From Methyloradius sp035460505 (lineage in GTDB: Bacteria > Pseudomonadota > Gammaproteobacteria > Burkholderiales > Methylophilaceae), in NCBI GenBank assembly GCA_035460505.1, contig DATHWP010000047.1:1-64000 (forward strand): a DNA stretch of 64,000 nt, written 5' to 3'. The position numbers and the translations under genes were made by a program. The stretch's first letter is position 1, and every line of letters begins with the position of its first letter. Below the pieces are notes generated by a model. The model did no database searches, was not told the DNA's origin, and saw nothing but the letters and a program-made list of their open reading frames with translations. Positions 6,294 through 15,562 of this stretch are shown in pieces.

Positions 6294-8909
6294 ATGTCCA
6301 AATTATTGATTGTTGAATCGCCTTCCAAAGCCAAAACCCTGAAAAAATATCTGGGTAAGGACTTTGAAGTGCTCGCCTCTTACGGCCACGTGCGCGATCT
6401 CATCCCCAAGACTGGGGCAGTCGATACTGAGAATGACTACGCCATGAAGTATGAACTCATCGAGCGTAATGCCAAACATGTGGATGCGATTGCCAAAGCC
6501 GCCAAAGTCGCCGACGCGATATACCTGGCGACTGACCCGGACCGTGAAGGCGAAGCGATTTCCTGGCATATCGCCGAAATACTGAAAACAAAAAAACTGC
6601 TGAAAGACAAAATACTCAAGCGCGTGGTGTTTCATGAAATCACCAAAAGCGCGGTTGAACACGCCATCGCGAACCCGCGTGATATCGCTATGCCGCTGGT
6701 GAATGCACAGCAGGCAAGACGCGCGCTGGATTATCTGGTCGGTTTCAATTTATCGCCTTTGCTTTGGAAAAAGATTCGCCGCGGTTTATCTGCAGGCCGT
6801 GTACAGAGCCCTGCACTGCGATTGATTGTTGAGCGCGAGCTGGAGATTGAAGCATTCAAAAGCCAGGAATACTGGACGATTCACCTTGAATCACGCAAAC
6901 ACCAGCATGCGTTTGATGCCAAGCTGGTACAACTGGATGGCAAAAAAGTAGAGCAATTCACGATTACCAACCAAGGGCAGGAAGAAGCCGTGGTTGGCAA
7001 ACTCTTGCTTGCCAGTGCAGGTAAAACCACTGTCACGCGCGTAGAGAAGAAACAGAAAAATCGCAGCCCAGCGGCCCCATTCACGACGTCCACACTGCAA
7101 CAAGAAGCCGTGCGCAAACTGGGTTTTACCACCAGCCGTGCCATGCGTATTGCACAGCAACTGTATGAAGGTATCGATGTAGGCGGCGGCGCAGTAGGCT
7201 TGATTACCTATATGCGTACCGACTCATTCAGCATTGCGACTGAAGCGGTGATGCAGATACGCGATTACATCAAGAAGAATTTTGATGGTGAGTACCTGCC
7301 TAAAGCACCCATCATGTATAAAACCAAGGCGAAGAATGCGCAAGAAGCGCATGAAGCGATACGCCCAACCGACATTACCCGCTCGCCAGCGAGCTTGAGC
7401 CATGTGCTGACTCCAGAACAATTCAAGCTGTACGAGATGATCTGGAAGCGCGCGCTGGCTTGCCAGATGGCGCCTGCACGATTCGATGCAGTGAGCGTTG
7501 ATCTAGCTATAGGCAGCGAAGCTAACCTGTTCCGTGCCACTGGCCAGACCATGATATTCCCAGGCTTTATCGCGGTTTACATGGAAAGTGTGGATGACGC
7601 TGAAGAAGAAGGCGAAAGCAAATTGCCTGTACTGGAAACTGGCGAGATTCTGGATGTGAACAAGATATTCGGCGACCAGCACTTTACCGAACCACCACCA
7701 CGTTATTCAGAAGCCAGCCTGGTCAAGGTGCTGGAAGAATACGGTATTGGCCGCCCTTCTACCTACGCCAGCATTATCTCCACCCTGCAAGACCGCGAAT
7801 ACGTCTTGCTGGATAAAAAGCGCTTCACGCCGACTGATGTAGGCCGCGTGGTGAATAAATTCCTCACAGAACATTTCACTAAATACGTGGATTACGACTT
7901 CACTGCCAACCTGGAAAATGAGCTGGATGACATCGCTGAAGGTGCGCGTGAATGGCTGCCAGTGCTTGATGCTTTCTGGCAAGGCTTTAATACCCAGATT
8001 GATGCTAAAAAAGACGTCGAACGCCCTGGTACCGAACTGATAGACGAAGCTTGCCCGAAATGCGGCAAGCCACTTTCCAAGCAGCTCAGTCGCTATGGTA
8101 GTTTTATTGGCTGCACAGGTTACAACGATACGCCAAAGTGTGACTACAAACGCAGCATGAACGGCGATAGCGCAGCAATGGGTAGTGAGCCAGTCAAGAT
8201 TGGGGTAGATACCGAAAGCGGCAAAGACATATTGTTACTAGTTGGGCCTTATGGCCCGTATTTGCAATTAGGCTTGCCTGAAGAAGACGCAAAAAAGAAA
8301 CCTAAACGCGTCAGTATCCCCAAAGATATAGCATTAGCTGATGTCAATCTGGAAGTCGCCAGCAAGCTGATTGCCCTGCCACGCGACCTGGGCCAACACC
8401 CAGAAACCAATAAGAAAATCGTAGCTAACATTGGCCGCTTTGGCCCTTATGTAAATCATGATGGTAAATTCAAGTCTATTCCGCGTACTGATAGCGTATT
8501 TGATATTGACCAAGCCCGTGCAGTAGAGCTCCTTGCCCAAGCAAATACTGGCCCAGCGCCAATAAGAGAGTTGGGCAAACACCCCACTGAAGATGGCGAT
8601 ATTGCGATTTATTCAGGTAAATTTGGCCCTTATGTGCAGCACTTGAAACTACGTGCCACCCTGCCAAAAAGCGTAGAACCTGAGAGCATTACACTGGAAG
8701 AAGCGCTAGAACTGTTAAGCGCCAAAGCAGCAAAAGAAGCAGAAAACCCAAGTAAGAAACCGGGCTCAAGAACGGGTGCGAAAAAAGCGGCTGCCAAACC
8801 TGTTGCCAAAAAAGTGACCAGTAAAGCAGCCCCTGCTAAAAAAGCGGCAGCGAAAAAACCAGTAGCGACTAAGAAGGCTGTGCCCAAGAAAGTGGCTGCT
8901 GTAGTTTAA
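6294..8909 (+). CDS. topA: DNA topoisomerase I
   Basis: This type IA topoisomerase relaxes negative supercoils. The N-terminal Toprim domain (LLIVESPSKAKTL, DPDREGEAI) is complete. The catalytic tyrosine lies in YMRTDS near residue 306. A C4 zinc finger (CPKCG ... CTGYNDTPKC) sits near residues 584-615, followed by three Topo_C-type repeats built on GPYGPYLQLG, GRFGPYVNHDGKF and GKFGPYVQH. A lysine/alanine-rich tail of about 55 residues ends the protein. I chose the ATG at 6294; a GTG two codons upstream is also in frame. The product has 871 residues and a perfect palindromic terminator follows. Confidence 0.97.
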   Translation: MSKLLIVESPSKAKTLKKYLGKDFEVLASYGHVRDLIPKTGAVDTENDYAMKYELIERNAKHVDAIAKAAKVADAIYLATDPDREGEAISWHIAEILKTKKLLKDKILKRVVFHEITKSAVEHAIANPRDIAMPLVNAQQARRALDYLVGFNLSPLLWKKIRRGLSAGRVQSPALRLIVERELEIEAFKSQEYWTIHLESRKHQHAFDAKLVQLDGKKVEQFTITNQGQEEAVVGKLLLASAGKTTVTRVEKKQKNRSPAAPFTTSTLQQEAVRKLGFTTSRAMRIAQQLYEGIDVGGGAVGLITYMRTDSFSIATEAVMQIRDYIKKNFDGEYLPKAPIMYKTKAKNAQEAHEAIRPTDITRSPASLSHVLTPEQFKLYEMIWKRALACQMAPARFDAVSVDLAIGSEANLFRATGQTMIFPGFIAVYMESVDDAEEEGESKLPVLETGEILDVNKIFGDQHFTEPPPRYSEASLVKVLEEYGIGRPSTYASIISTLQDREYVLLDKKRFTPTDVGRVVNKFLTEHFTKYVDYDFTANLENELDDIAEGAREWLPVLDAFWQGFNTQIDAKKDVERPGTELIDEACPKCGKPLSKQLSRYGSFIGCTGYNDTPKCDYKRSMNGDSAAMGSEPVKIGVDTESGKDILLLVGPYGPYLQLGLPEEDAKKKPKRVSIPKDIALADVNLEVASKLIALPRDLGQHPETNKKIVANIGRFGPYVNHDGKFKSIPRTDSVFDIDQARAVELLAQANTGPAPIRELGKHPTEDGDIAIYSGKFGPYVQHLKLRATLPKSVEPESITLEEALELLSAKAAKEAENPSKKPGSRTGAKKAAAKPVAKKVTSKAAPAKKAAAKKPVATKKAVPKKVAAVV

Positions 8910-8920
8910 ACCTATCTTTG

Positions 8921-8960
8921 ACCCAATAAAAAAGCGGCCTAGGCCGCTTTTTTATTGGGT
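8921..8960. terminator. 40-nt perfect palindrome, bidirectional terminator
   Basis: ACCCAATAAAAAAGCGGCCT at 8921-8940 is followed directly by its exact reverse complement to 8960. The GC-rich core (AGCGGCC/GGCCGCT) is flanked by A6 and T6 tracts, so it forms a rho-independent terminator in both directions. It sits between convergent topA and pbpG, 11 nt and 6 nt from their stop codons. Confidence 0.93.
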
Positions 8961-8966
8961 GCATGA

Positions 8967-10127
8967 TTAGCCGAATCTTGGTTTCATCCCATTGCTGCTC
9001 TCTATCCATTTACGAATACGCTGCGCATCGCCAATTCTTGAGTTTTTACCTTCTGAATCAAGCAGTACGATAATCATGGGCTGACCACCTATCTCTGCTT
9101 GCATCACCAGGCAGCGACCTGCTTCACTGATATATCCAGTTTTTGATAAACCGATCACCCAGTCACTGTTGCGCACCAGCACATTGGTATTCATGAAGTT
9201 CATTGGGTTACGCAGACCATTGATAGCTACTTGTTGCGAAGCTGTAGTGCTTACTTGCCTGATTTGCGGATACTGGTAAGCAGCGCGCACCATACGTACC
9301 AAATCTTGAGCCGTTGAGTAGTTATCGCTATTCAGGCCTGTAGGGTCAGCAAAATGCGAGTGTGTCATGCCCAGCATGTGCGCTTTCACATTCATGGCAT
9401 TCACGAACGCATTCACGCCACCTGGATAATTGCGACCCAACGCACTCGCTGCACGATTTTCAGAAGACATGATGGCCAATTGCAACAGTTCGGCACGGCT
9501 AAGCACTGTACCCATGCGCAAACGTGAACTTGTACCCTTCAACAAATCAATATCTGACTCATTGATTGTGAGAAATTCATCCATAGGCAAATTGGCATCC
9601 AACATCACCATCGCCGTCATCAGCTTGGTGACGGAAGCGATAGGTGTTTGTTGATCTACATTTTTGGCATAAAGAATCTCGCCAGTTTCCTGGTTAACAA
9701 TCAAAGCCTTGGAAGAAGCAAGCTTGGGCATGCTGCCTGGTTCGTCATCCATCAGGCTTTCATGCACAATGCTATTACGATCAATACCGCCGCGACTATA
9801 GCCAGAATGAGTGGAATCAGGATGGTAGGTAACGTTTTGCACCTGATATTTGCGATCAGCCTGAATAGTACGAATAATGCGACTGGAGCTCAGTTTTTGA
9901 TGGGATTTTAATTGTCTAGATTTTGGCTGAACTGAGTCATTGCTTGCAAGATTCGTCTTGCTGGTTTTCTTGGCAACTTTTTTAGGCGCTGCGGTCTGTT
10001 TGCTTGCTTTCTTGCTGCCAGCTTCTGTGCCAGTAGCGGCTGCAAGTGTGCTGGCGGGTAAAGCCAATATCAACAGGGTTGATAAAACAATCATATTTCC
10101 AACAAGATTTCTTAGCATAGCAATCAA
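8967..10127 (-). CDS. pbpG: D-alanyl-D-alanine endopeptidase (PBP7 type, peptidase S11)
   Basis: This low-molecular-weight penicillin-binding protein should cleave DD-cross-links in peptidoglycan in the periplasm. The three active-site motifs are intact: SVTK (165-168), SEN (222-224) and KTG (329-331). A signal peptide ends near residue 30. Between it and the catalytic domain is an unusually long lysine-, alanine- and serine-rich linker (about 30-130), which could reach through or bind the cell wall. A second ATG three codons downstream (10118) is possible. It diverges from gcvH across a 196-nt intergenic region. DD-carboxypeptidase is the alternative activity. Confidence 0.92.
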   Translation of the reverse strand: MIAMLRNLVGNMIVLSTLLILALPASTLAAATGTEAGSKKASKQTAAPKKVAKKTSKTNLASNDSVQPKSRQLKSHQKLSSSRIIRTIQADRKYQVQNVTYHPDSTHSGYSRGGIDRNSIVHESLMDDEPGSMPKLASSKALIVNQETGEILYAKNVDQQTPIASVTKLMTAMVMLDANLPMDEFLTINESDIDLLKGTSSRLRMGTVLSRAELLQLAIMSSENRAASALGRNYPGGVNAFVNAMNVKAHMLGMTHSHFADPTGLNSDNYSTAQDLVRMVRAAYQYPQIRQVSTTASQQVAINGLRNPMNFMNTNVLVRNSDWVIGLSKTGYISEAGRCLVMQAEIGGQPMIIVLLDSEGKNSRIGDAQRIRKWIESSNGMKPRFG

Positions 10128-10323
10128 CTTCCCCGACTATTTCCAATAGATACTATCCAAAATATTCCAATTTGTCATTAAGATACGTTGATTACTTTAG
10201 GCAAAGTCTTAAACATTCTTAAAAATGACACACTTTCAAGCCATACATTATAAACACAACGATTTATGTAAAATATCGTTTACCTTAATTTGACTCTTGC
10301 ACTTAACAATTACTGGCAACCCA

Positions 10324-10704
10324 ATGAAAATACCCGCTGAATTAAAATATACCGCCGAACACCTATGGGTTAAGGCACAAGATGATGGCACTTATCTAGC
10401 TGGCATCACCGATTATGCGCAAGATTTATTAGGCGATATCGTCTATGTAGAAGCGCCTGCTGTAGGCTCTGAATTGCTTACAGGCAAACCTTGTGGTCTT
10501 GTAGAGTCGGTAAAAACTGGCTCAGACTTGCACGCCCCTTTGAGTGGTTCAGTGATTGCTATTAACGAAGAGTTGCAAGGCACGCCAGAGCTCATCAATG
10601 AAAATACTTATAAAGCCTGGATATTCAAACTAACACCAAGCAATCCAAACGAAATCAACGATTTATTAGATGCAGAGGCGTATCAGAAAATCTTGGGTGA
10701 TTAG
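10324..10704 (+). CDS. gcvH: Glycine cleavage system H protein
   Basis: H protein carries the lipoyl arm that shuttles the aminomethyl group between the P, T and L proteins in the cytoplasm. The 126-residue product is normal in length. The lipoylated lysine is K64 in VESVKTGSD, and the GDIVYVEAP and LSGSVIAINEEL segments are typical. The ATG at 10324 (MKIPAELKY) gives the usual N-terminus; an upstream TTG in the same frame would add nine atypical residues. No gcvT or gcvP is adjacent, so this is a lone copy here. A lipoate-binding protein of sulfur oxidation is an alternative role, but nothing nearby supports it. Confidence 0.93.
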   Translation: MKIPAELKYTAEHLWVKAQDDGTYLAGITDYAQDLLGDIVYVEAPAVGSELLTGKPCGLVESVKTGSDLHAPLSGSVIAINEELQGTPELINENTYKAWIFKLTPSNPNEINDLLDAEAYQKILGD

Positions 10705-10726
10705 TGCCGAACACTAACAAGCAACT

Positions 10727-11185
10727 TTATGGCTTGACGAGAGACTCGAGTCTTAAACGTAATAGATCATTCAAATCTTTCTCCAGCGTGCCTAACAGCC
10801 TGACTTCAGCGACAGCCAGCTCATGAATCAATGCTTCTTTAACGGCAGAATCAATCAAGGGCTGCATTTCTGCCATGATTTTTTTAATCAATCGTTCGCG
10901 GGTTTGTTTGCTTGAGTCGTATGAGCGAACATCTTCTGGGCTCAAACTTTCTGCATCAGACTCATCGATTGGCAACACTGGAATAGCATCCCCAGCCTGA
11001 TACCCATGGGCAATATCACCTGAATAGACTTCAGTAAGCACGGGGATTGCTGCCTTGGGCTTCTCTATCTCCAGGGGTGCAAGAACAACGGGCAAGGCTG
11101 CTGCAGTCTTCTTTTGCGATAGCGCGTTAATTTTCCCTAGCACTTGCGCCAGCGTGTTTTTATCTTGTATAGGCTGATTACTCAA
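10727..11185 (-). CDS. Conserved hypothetical protein downstream of holC
   Basis: The 152-residue protein has no signal peptide or membrane segment. The N-terminal half is rich in Lys, Ala, Pro and Leu and probably disordered. The C-terminal half (about 85-150) is predicted helical: RERLIKKIMAEMQPLIDSAV, then a leucine-rich segment ending LRLRLESLVKP. Its start overlaps the holC stop by 4 nt (ATGA), so it is translationally coupled to the polymerase III chi subunit and probably cotranscribed with pepA and holC. I do not recognise the family. A role linked to HolC is only suggested by position. Confidence 0.75.
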   Translation of the reverse strand: MSNQPIQDKNTLAQVLGKINALSQKKTAAALPVVLAPLEIEKPKAAIPVLTEVYSGDIAHGYQAGDAIPVLPIDESDAESLSPEDVRSYDSSKQTRERLIKKIMAEMQPLIDSAVKEALIHELAVAEVRLLGTLEKDLNDLLRLRLESLVKP

Positions 11186-11625
11186 AGGGCGGCTCCACTG
11201 GCGTCAAACGTTCTGATTTCATAACCTCTATCACGATAAAACTTAAAGCGTAAGCGGGCTTGCGCCTTGTCTTCTTCATCTATGCCAACAATCTCAATCA
11301 ACCTGCGAAAACGGCTAAAAAATGGTGGCTGACTGCACTGCATGTTAATCAATACATCATCATGCAACAACTGACTGCTGGGGTCATTCACTACCTGGTG
11401 ATCAATAATCACTGGCGTATCTGTGGCCAGTGGATGATCTGCCCTGCAACTAGGTAAAAAGCTCAAGGCTGAATACGTCCAGAGGTATTTTTCAATCGCT
11501 GCAGTAGAGTCAGAATTCTCGCTCAGGATCATCAGCCGCCTACCTTTAGCTATCGCTTTTTCACTGAAATCAGCAACCTTTTGCAGTTTATGCTCCACAT
11601 TAAAAAAGAACTCAATGCGTGTCAT
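11182..11625 (-). CDS. holC: DNA polymerase III chi subunit
   Basis: HolC links the replicase clamp loader to single-stranded DNA-binding protein. The 147-residue protein has the family's typical opening (MTRIEFFFNVEHKLQ), a central LWTYSALSFLPSCRAD block and IVGIDEEDKAQARLRFKFYRDRGYEI near the C-terminus. It lies between pepA and a small hypothetical gene in a leftward unit, the usual pepA-holC order in proteobacteria. The valS gene that often follows holC is absent here. Confidence 0.93.
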   Translation of the reverse strand: MTRIEFFFNVEHKLQKVADFSEKAIAKGRRLMILSENSDSTAAIEKYLWTYSALSFLPSCRADHPLATDTPVIIDHQVVNDPSSQLLHDDVLINMQCSQPPFFSRFRRLIEIVGIDEEDKAQARLRFKFYRDRGYEIRTFDASGAAL

Positions 11626-11659
11626 AGCCCAATTACTTCCAATTTGAATATTTTACGCA

Positions 11660-13165
11660 TTACGCTTTTTCTGCACGGCCTATCAGAAACTGGGTAAGCA
11701 AGGGCACTGGACGACCTGTGCCGCCTTTTTCCTTGCCTGATTTCCAGGCAGTACCAGCGATATCCAAGTGTGCCCAGTCGTATTTCTTGGTAAAGCGTGA
11801 AAGGAAACAAGCCGCCGTGATACTACCTCCAGCACGGCCGCCAATATTGGCGATGTCGGCAAAGTTACTATCTAATTGGCTTTGGTAATCATCCCACATC
11901 GGCATGTGCCATGCACGGTCAAGGGCAAGCTCGCCAGCTTCAAGTAACTCACTGGCAAGCGCATCTTTATTGCTGAAAAGTCCGCTGGCATGATGGCCCA
12001 AGGCAATCACGCATGCGCCCGTCAGTGTGGCGATATCAACTACTGTGGCTGGGTCAAACCGTTCAGCGTAAGTCAGTGCATCACATAAAATCAGGCGGCC
12101 TTCAGCATCGGTATTCAATACTTCAATGGTTTGGCCAGACATGCTGGTAAGAATATCGCCTGGCTTGATTGCACCAGCATCAGGCATGTTTTCACAAGTG
12201 GGGATAAGGCCAACCACATTAAGTGGCAGACCCATCTGTGCGATGGCTTTGAATGTGCCCAGCACACTGGCTGCACCGCACATGTCATATTTCATCTCAT
12301 CCATATCAGCACCTGGCTTGAGAGAAATTCCGCCTGTATCAAAGGTAATGCCCTTGCCCACCAGCACTACGGGCTTTTGGCCTTTTTTACCTTTGTTATG
12401 TTGCAATACAATAAACTTTGGCGGCTCAACACTGCCTTGTGCGACACCCAAAAATGAACCCATCCCGAGCTTTTCCAGCTCGGGTCTATCCAACACTTCA
12501 ACTTGCATTTTGTAGGTTTTACCCAGCGCCAAGGCTTGCTCTGCAAGATAAGTTGGGGTGCAGTAATTAGGGGCCAGATTGCCCAAATCTTTGGTAAAGC
12601 TGACACCTGCTGCAAGTGCCAATCCTTGTTTAAGGCCTTGTTCGGCTTTTTTTGCATCGGCTGCTGGTAGATTGATCACCAGCTTTTTGATGGCTTTCGC
12701 ATCTTTAGCCTTGCTCTCTTTATCTGCCTTGCCTTTGGTTTGATCAAACTTGTAGGTAACGTCTTGCACTACCTCAACTAGCTGGGCGACTTTCCAGTCA
12801 GCGCCGTGTTTTTTCACTGCGAGTTCCGCAATATAGGTAGTTACATGGCTGCCACCAGAGTTTGCCAAAACTTTGATTGAAGCACGCACAACTTGGCGAT
12901 ACTCGCGTTCCTTGAACTCTTTTTCTTTGCCCAAACCCACCAGCAGAACACGTGCAGCAGCCGTGCCAGGCACTTTATGCAATAGCAATGTGCTGCCCAA
13001 TTTACCTTCCATATCACCGGTTGCCACGATAGCCTTGATGTATCCGTCAGAAGCTTCATCAACCGCACTTGCGGCAGCAGACAGTTTGCCTGATTCAAAC
13101 ACGCCAATCACGATGGCATCGCTACGTTGTTTTTCCGGATTACCGCTTTTTATGCTAAATTCCAT
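11660..13165 (-). CDS. pepA: Leucyl aminopeptidase (M17)
   Basis: PepA is a cytoplasmic di-manganese or di-zinc aminopeptidase and, in some bacteria, a DNA-binding regulator. The M17 signature NTDAEGRL is present, with the metal-binding region VGKGITFDTGG and the downstream MCGAASVLG. The ATG at 13165 (MEFSIKSG) is preceded by AAGGAA at good spacing; an in-frame start at 13210 has no such site. The product is 501 residues, normal for the family. The gene heads a unit with holC and diverges from lptF. An insertion of charged residues (KGKADKESKAKDAKAIKK) lies near residues 133-150. Confidence 0.96.
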   Translation of the reverse strand: MEFSIKSGNPEKQRSDAIVIGVFESGKLSAAASAVDEASDGYIKAIVATGDMEGKLGSTLLLHKVPGTAAARVLLVGLGKEKEFKEREYRQVVRASIKVLANSGGSHVTTYIAELAVKKHGADWKVAQLVEVVQDVTYKFDQTKGKADKESKAKDAKAIKKLVINLPAADAKKAEQGLKQGLALAAGVSFTKDLGNLAPNYCTPTYLAEQALALGKTYKMQVEVLDRPELEKLGMGSFLGVAQGSVEPPKFIVLQHNKGKKGQKPVVLVGKGITFDTGGISLKPGADMDEMKYDMCGAASVLGTFKAIAQMGLPLNVVGLIPTCENMPDAGAIKPGDILTSMSGQTIEVLNTDAEGRLILCDALTYAERFDPATVVDIATLTGACVIALGHHASGLFSNKDALASELLEAGELALDRAWHMPMWDDYQSQLDSNFADIANIGGRAGGSITAACFLSRFTKKYDWAHLDIAGTAWKSGKEKGGTGRPVPLLTQFLIGRAEKA

Positions 13166-13314
13166 TGCTTGATTCCTTTGGGCTAGACCTGCATTAACGT
13201 CCTGATACAATTATTTTTGTTGATGATCTGGTTTTGTTATTTTGACTATTCATGATTATCCCCAGTTTTCACGCTAAATCAAACTTAGTTAACCAACGAT
13301 ATATATAAATCTTT

Positions 13315-14415
13315 ATGCTTTTTAAACGCTCACTCATACAAGAGCTCATGACCACTGCGATTGGTGCATTTCTGATACTGGTTGGTATCGTGATTGCACA
13401 GCGCATCGCTTACTACATTGGCATTGCCGCCAAAGGCAGCCTCGCGAGTGATGCAATCAATACTTTGTTAGGCTTTAGCCTCTTGAAGTTCCTGCCGATG
13501 CTGCTTTCATTGACCCTATTTTTAGCCGTATTACTGACGCTAACACGTTGGCATCGTGATAGCGAAATGGTGGTGTGGTTCAGTTCTGGTGTCGGTATAT
13601 CCTCCTGGGTAAAACCAGTGCTCACTTTTTCCCTGCCAGTGATTATTGTCATTACCGTGTTGAGCCTGTTTGTCATGCCTTGGGCCACGCATAAAAGCCA
13701 GGACTTCAAAGATGAGCTTAAAAGCCGTGATGAGTTATCTTCAATCAGCCCAGGGGTATTCAAGGAGTCAGGCACCGCTGATCGTGTATTCTTCATCGAA
13801 AGCTTTGACCAGCTAGGCAATATCGTCAAAAATATCTTCGTACAAACCATGCAACACCAGCGCCTAGGCATAGTCGTGGCTAATCTGGGACATAGAGAAA
13901 CCGAAGCCAACGGCGATAATTTTCTGGTCATGCAAAGCGGGCGTCGCTATGAAGGCAAACCTAGTACTGCAGAATTTACCACCACTGAGTTTGAACGCTA
14001 TGCGATTCGCATAGAACCTGTAGAAGTGCAGCAAACGCCTATCAGTCCGCAGGCCGTAGAAAGTCTTGAATTACTGAGTAACCGCACGCCAGAGAACAAT
14101 GCCGAGTTGCAATGGCGGCTGGCGATTCCCATTTCATCGTTTTTGCTGGTGTTGCTGGCGATTCCATTAAGCTTCGTTGATCCGCGTTCAGGCAGGTCTG
14201 CCAACCTGATGATGGCAATATTGATTTACATTATCTACAGCAATCTGCTGAGCATTATGCAGGCCTGGCTTGCACAGGGAAAGTTAAACCCTACAGTCGG
14301 TTTATGGCCAGTGCATGCGATATTTTTGTTACTGACGGTATATCTGTTTTATCGCCGGCTGTTCATGCTGCCTATCATCCCGTCACTCTCTATCCCCAAG
14401 CGTTGGCGTGCATAA
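13315..14415 (+). CDS. lptF: LPS export ABC transporter permease LptF
   Basis: LptF pairs with LptG to form the inner-membrane channel of the LptB2FG transporter that extracts LPS. The 366-residue protein has the typical layout: three N-terminal transmembrane segments, a periplasmic beta-jellyroll domain (about 125-260) and three C-terminal transmembrane segments (from about 270). The opening MLFKRSLIQELM and the WRLAIPISSFLLVLLAIPLS block are characteristic. lptG follows 41 nt downstream; the partner genes lptC, lptA and lptB lie at 42.7-44.8 kb. It diverges from pepA. Confidence 0.95.
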   Translation: MLFKRSLIQELMTTAIGAFLILVGIVIAQRIAYYIGIAAKGSLASDAINTLLGFSLLKFLPMLLSLTLFLAVLLTLTRWHRDSEMVVWFSSGVGISSWVKPVLTFSLPVIIVITVLSLFVMPWATHKSQDFKDELKSRDELSSISPGVFKESGTADRVFFIESFDQLGNIVKNIFVQTMQHQRLGIVVANLGHRETEANGDNFLVMQSGRRYEGKPSTAEFTTTEFERYAIRIEPVEVQQTPISPQAVESLELLSNRTPENNAELQWRLAIPISSFLLVLLAIPLSFVDPRSGRSANLMMAILIYIIYSNLLSIMQAWLAQGKLNPTVGLWPVHAIFLLLTVYLFYRRLFMLPIIPSLSIPKRWRA

Positions 14416-14456
14416 AGCATGGCTGGGTTTTGAATTTAAGCTGTTTTTAAACACAT

Positions 14457-15527
14457 ATGAAACTGATTAACCGCTATTTATCGCAAGAAATCATCTCCAG
14501 CATCATGCTGATCATGATTGCATTGCTGGCGATGTTCTCATTTTTCGACCTCATCCAAGAGCTGGAAAATGTGGGAAAAGGCACTTACGGCATTAGCAAA
14601 GTGATGCTATTTGTATTGCTGAGCATTCCTGGCCACGTATATGAAGTAGTGCCTGTAGCAGTGCTGGTAGGCACCATGTACGCGCTTAGCCAGCTTGCCC
14701 GCCACTCCGAACTCATCATTCTGCGGGTAAGTGGCATTTCACTGGCATCCCTCACCTTTTCGCTACTACGCATAGGCCTAATCTTTGCATTGGTGACGTT
14801 CATTGTGGGTGAACTGGTGACGCCATATAGCGAAAAAACTGCGCAGCGCCTGCGCATTCAAGCAACAGATAGCGTAGTTGCACAGGACTTTAGATCAGGT
14901 CTTTGGGTAAAAGATGGCAATAGCTTCGTCAATGTTGAAGATGTATTGCCTGACGCCAGCCTGCTCAATATTCACATTTATGAATTCGACCCAGAATTCC
15001 ACCTGCGCACCATCAGCACCGCCAAGAGTGGCCGTTTTGAAGACCAGCAATGGAGCCTGAAAGATGTGTCACAAATCAATTTCGAGCACGATAAAGTGGT
15101 TTCTAGCTTCTTCCCAGAGGCACGCTGGCAGTCTTTGATTAGGCCTGAATTGCTGAATGTGTTGTTGGTCGTACCTGAAAAAATGTCGGCATGGAATCTG
15201 TACTCCTACATCCATCACCTGAGCGCCAACAAGCAAAAAACATCGCGTCACGAAGTCGCACTGTGGGCAAAGATGGTCTATCCAATTGCCTGCTTAGTGA
15301 TGGTGGTACTGGCTTTACCGTTTGGTTTTGTACAGCAGCGTAGTGGCGGTGCCAGCGCCAAGATATTTTCCGGGATTATGCTAGGTATCAGCTATCAAGT
15401 GCTGAACCGCGTGTTTGTCCACTTGGGCTTATTGAATGACTGGTCTGCCTTATTGAGCGCCGTAGTACCTACTTTGATTTACTTGATAGCAGGCTTAATG
15501 ATGTTGTTTTGGGTTGAACGCAGCTAG
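14457..15527 (+). CDS. lptG: LPS export ABC transporter permease LptG
   Basis: LptG is the second permease of LptB2FG. The 356-residue protein opens MKLINRYLSQEIISSI, has transmembrane segments near residues 12-35, 55-80 and 98-120, a periplasmic domain, and three more segments from about residue 270 (ALWAKMVYPIACLVMVVLALPFGFVQQRSGG). The HVYEVVPVAVLVGTMYAL motif in the second membrane segment is typical. It lies 41 nt after lptF and converges with the RDD gene. Confidence 0.95.
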   Translation: MKLINRYLSQEIISSIMLIMIALLAMFSFFDLIQELENVGKGTYGISKVMLFVLLSIPGHVYEVVPVAVLVGTMYALSQLARHSELIILRVSGISLASLTFSLLRIGLIFALVTFIVGELVTPYSEKTAQRLRIQATDSVVAQDFRSGLWVKDGNSFVNVEDVLPDASLLNIHIYEFDPEFHLRTISTAKSGRFEDQQWSLKDVSQINFEHDKVVSSFFPEARWQSLIRPELLNVLLVVPEKMSAWNLYSYIHHLSANKQKTSRHEVALWAKMVYPIACLVMVVLALPFGFVQQRSGGASAKIFSGIMLGISYQVLNRVFVHLGLLNDWSALLSAVVPTLIYLIAGLMMLFWVERS

Positions 15528-15530
15528 TTG

Positions 15531-15560
15531 CTTAAGCTTTACTAAAAGTTAAGCTTTAAG
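15531..15560. terminator. Possible weak bidirectional terminator
   Basis: CTTAAGCTT at 15531-15539 pairs with AAGCTTTAAG at 15551-15560 with one bulged base, between the convergent stops of lptG and the RDD gene. The stem is AT-rich and only short T runs flank it, so a termination role is uncertain. Confidence 0.35.
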
Positions 15561-15562
15561 GG

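Noticed and set aside
10258..10280. AACGAT/ATCGTT inverted repeat upstream of gcvH as a possible operator
   Set aside because: Arms are only 6 bp in AT-rich DNA and no known regulator site was matched; it could easily be chance.
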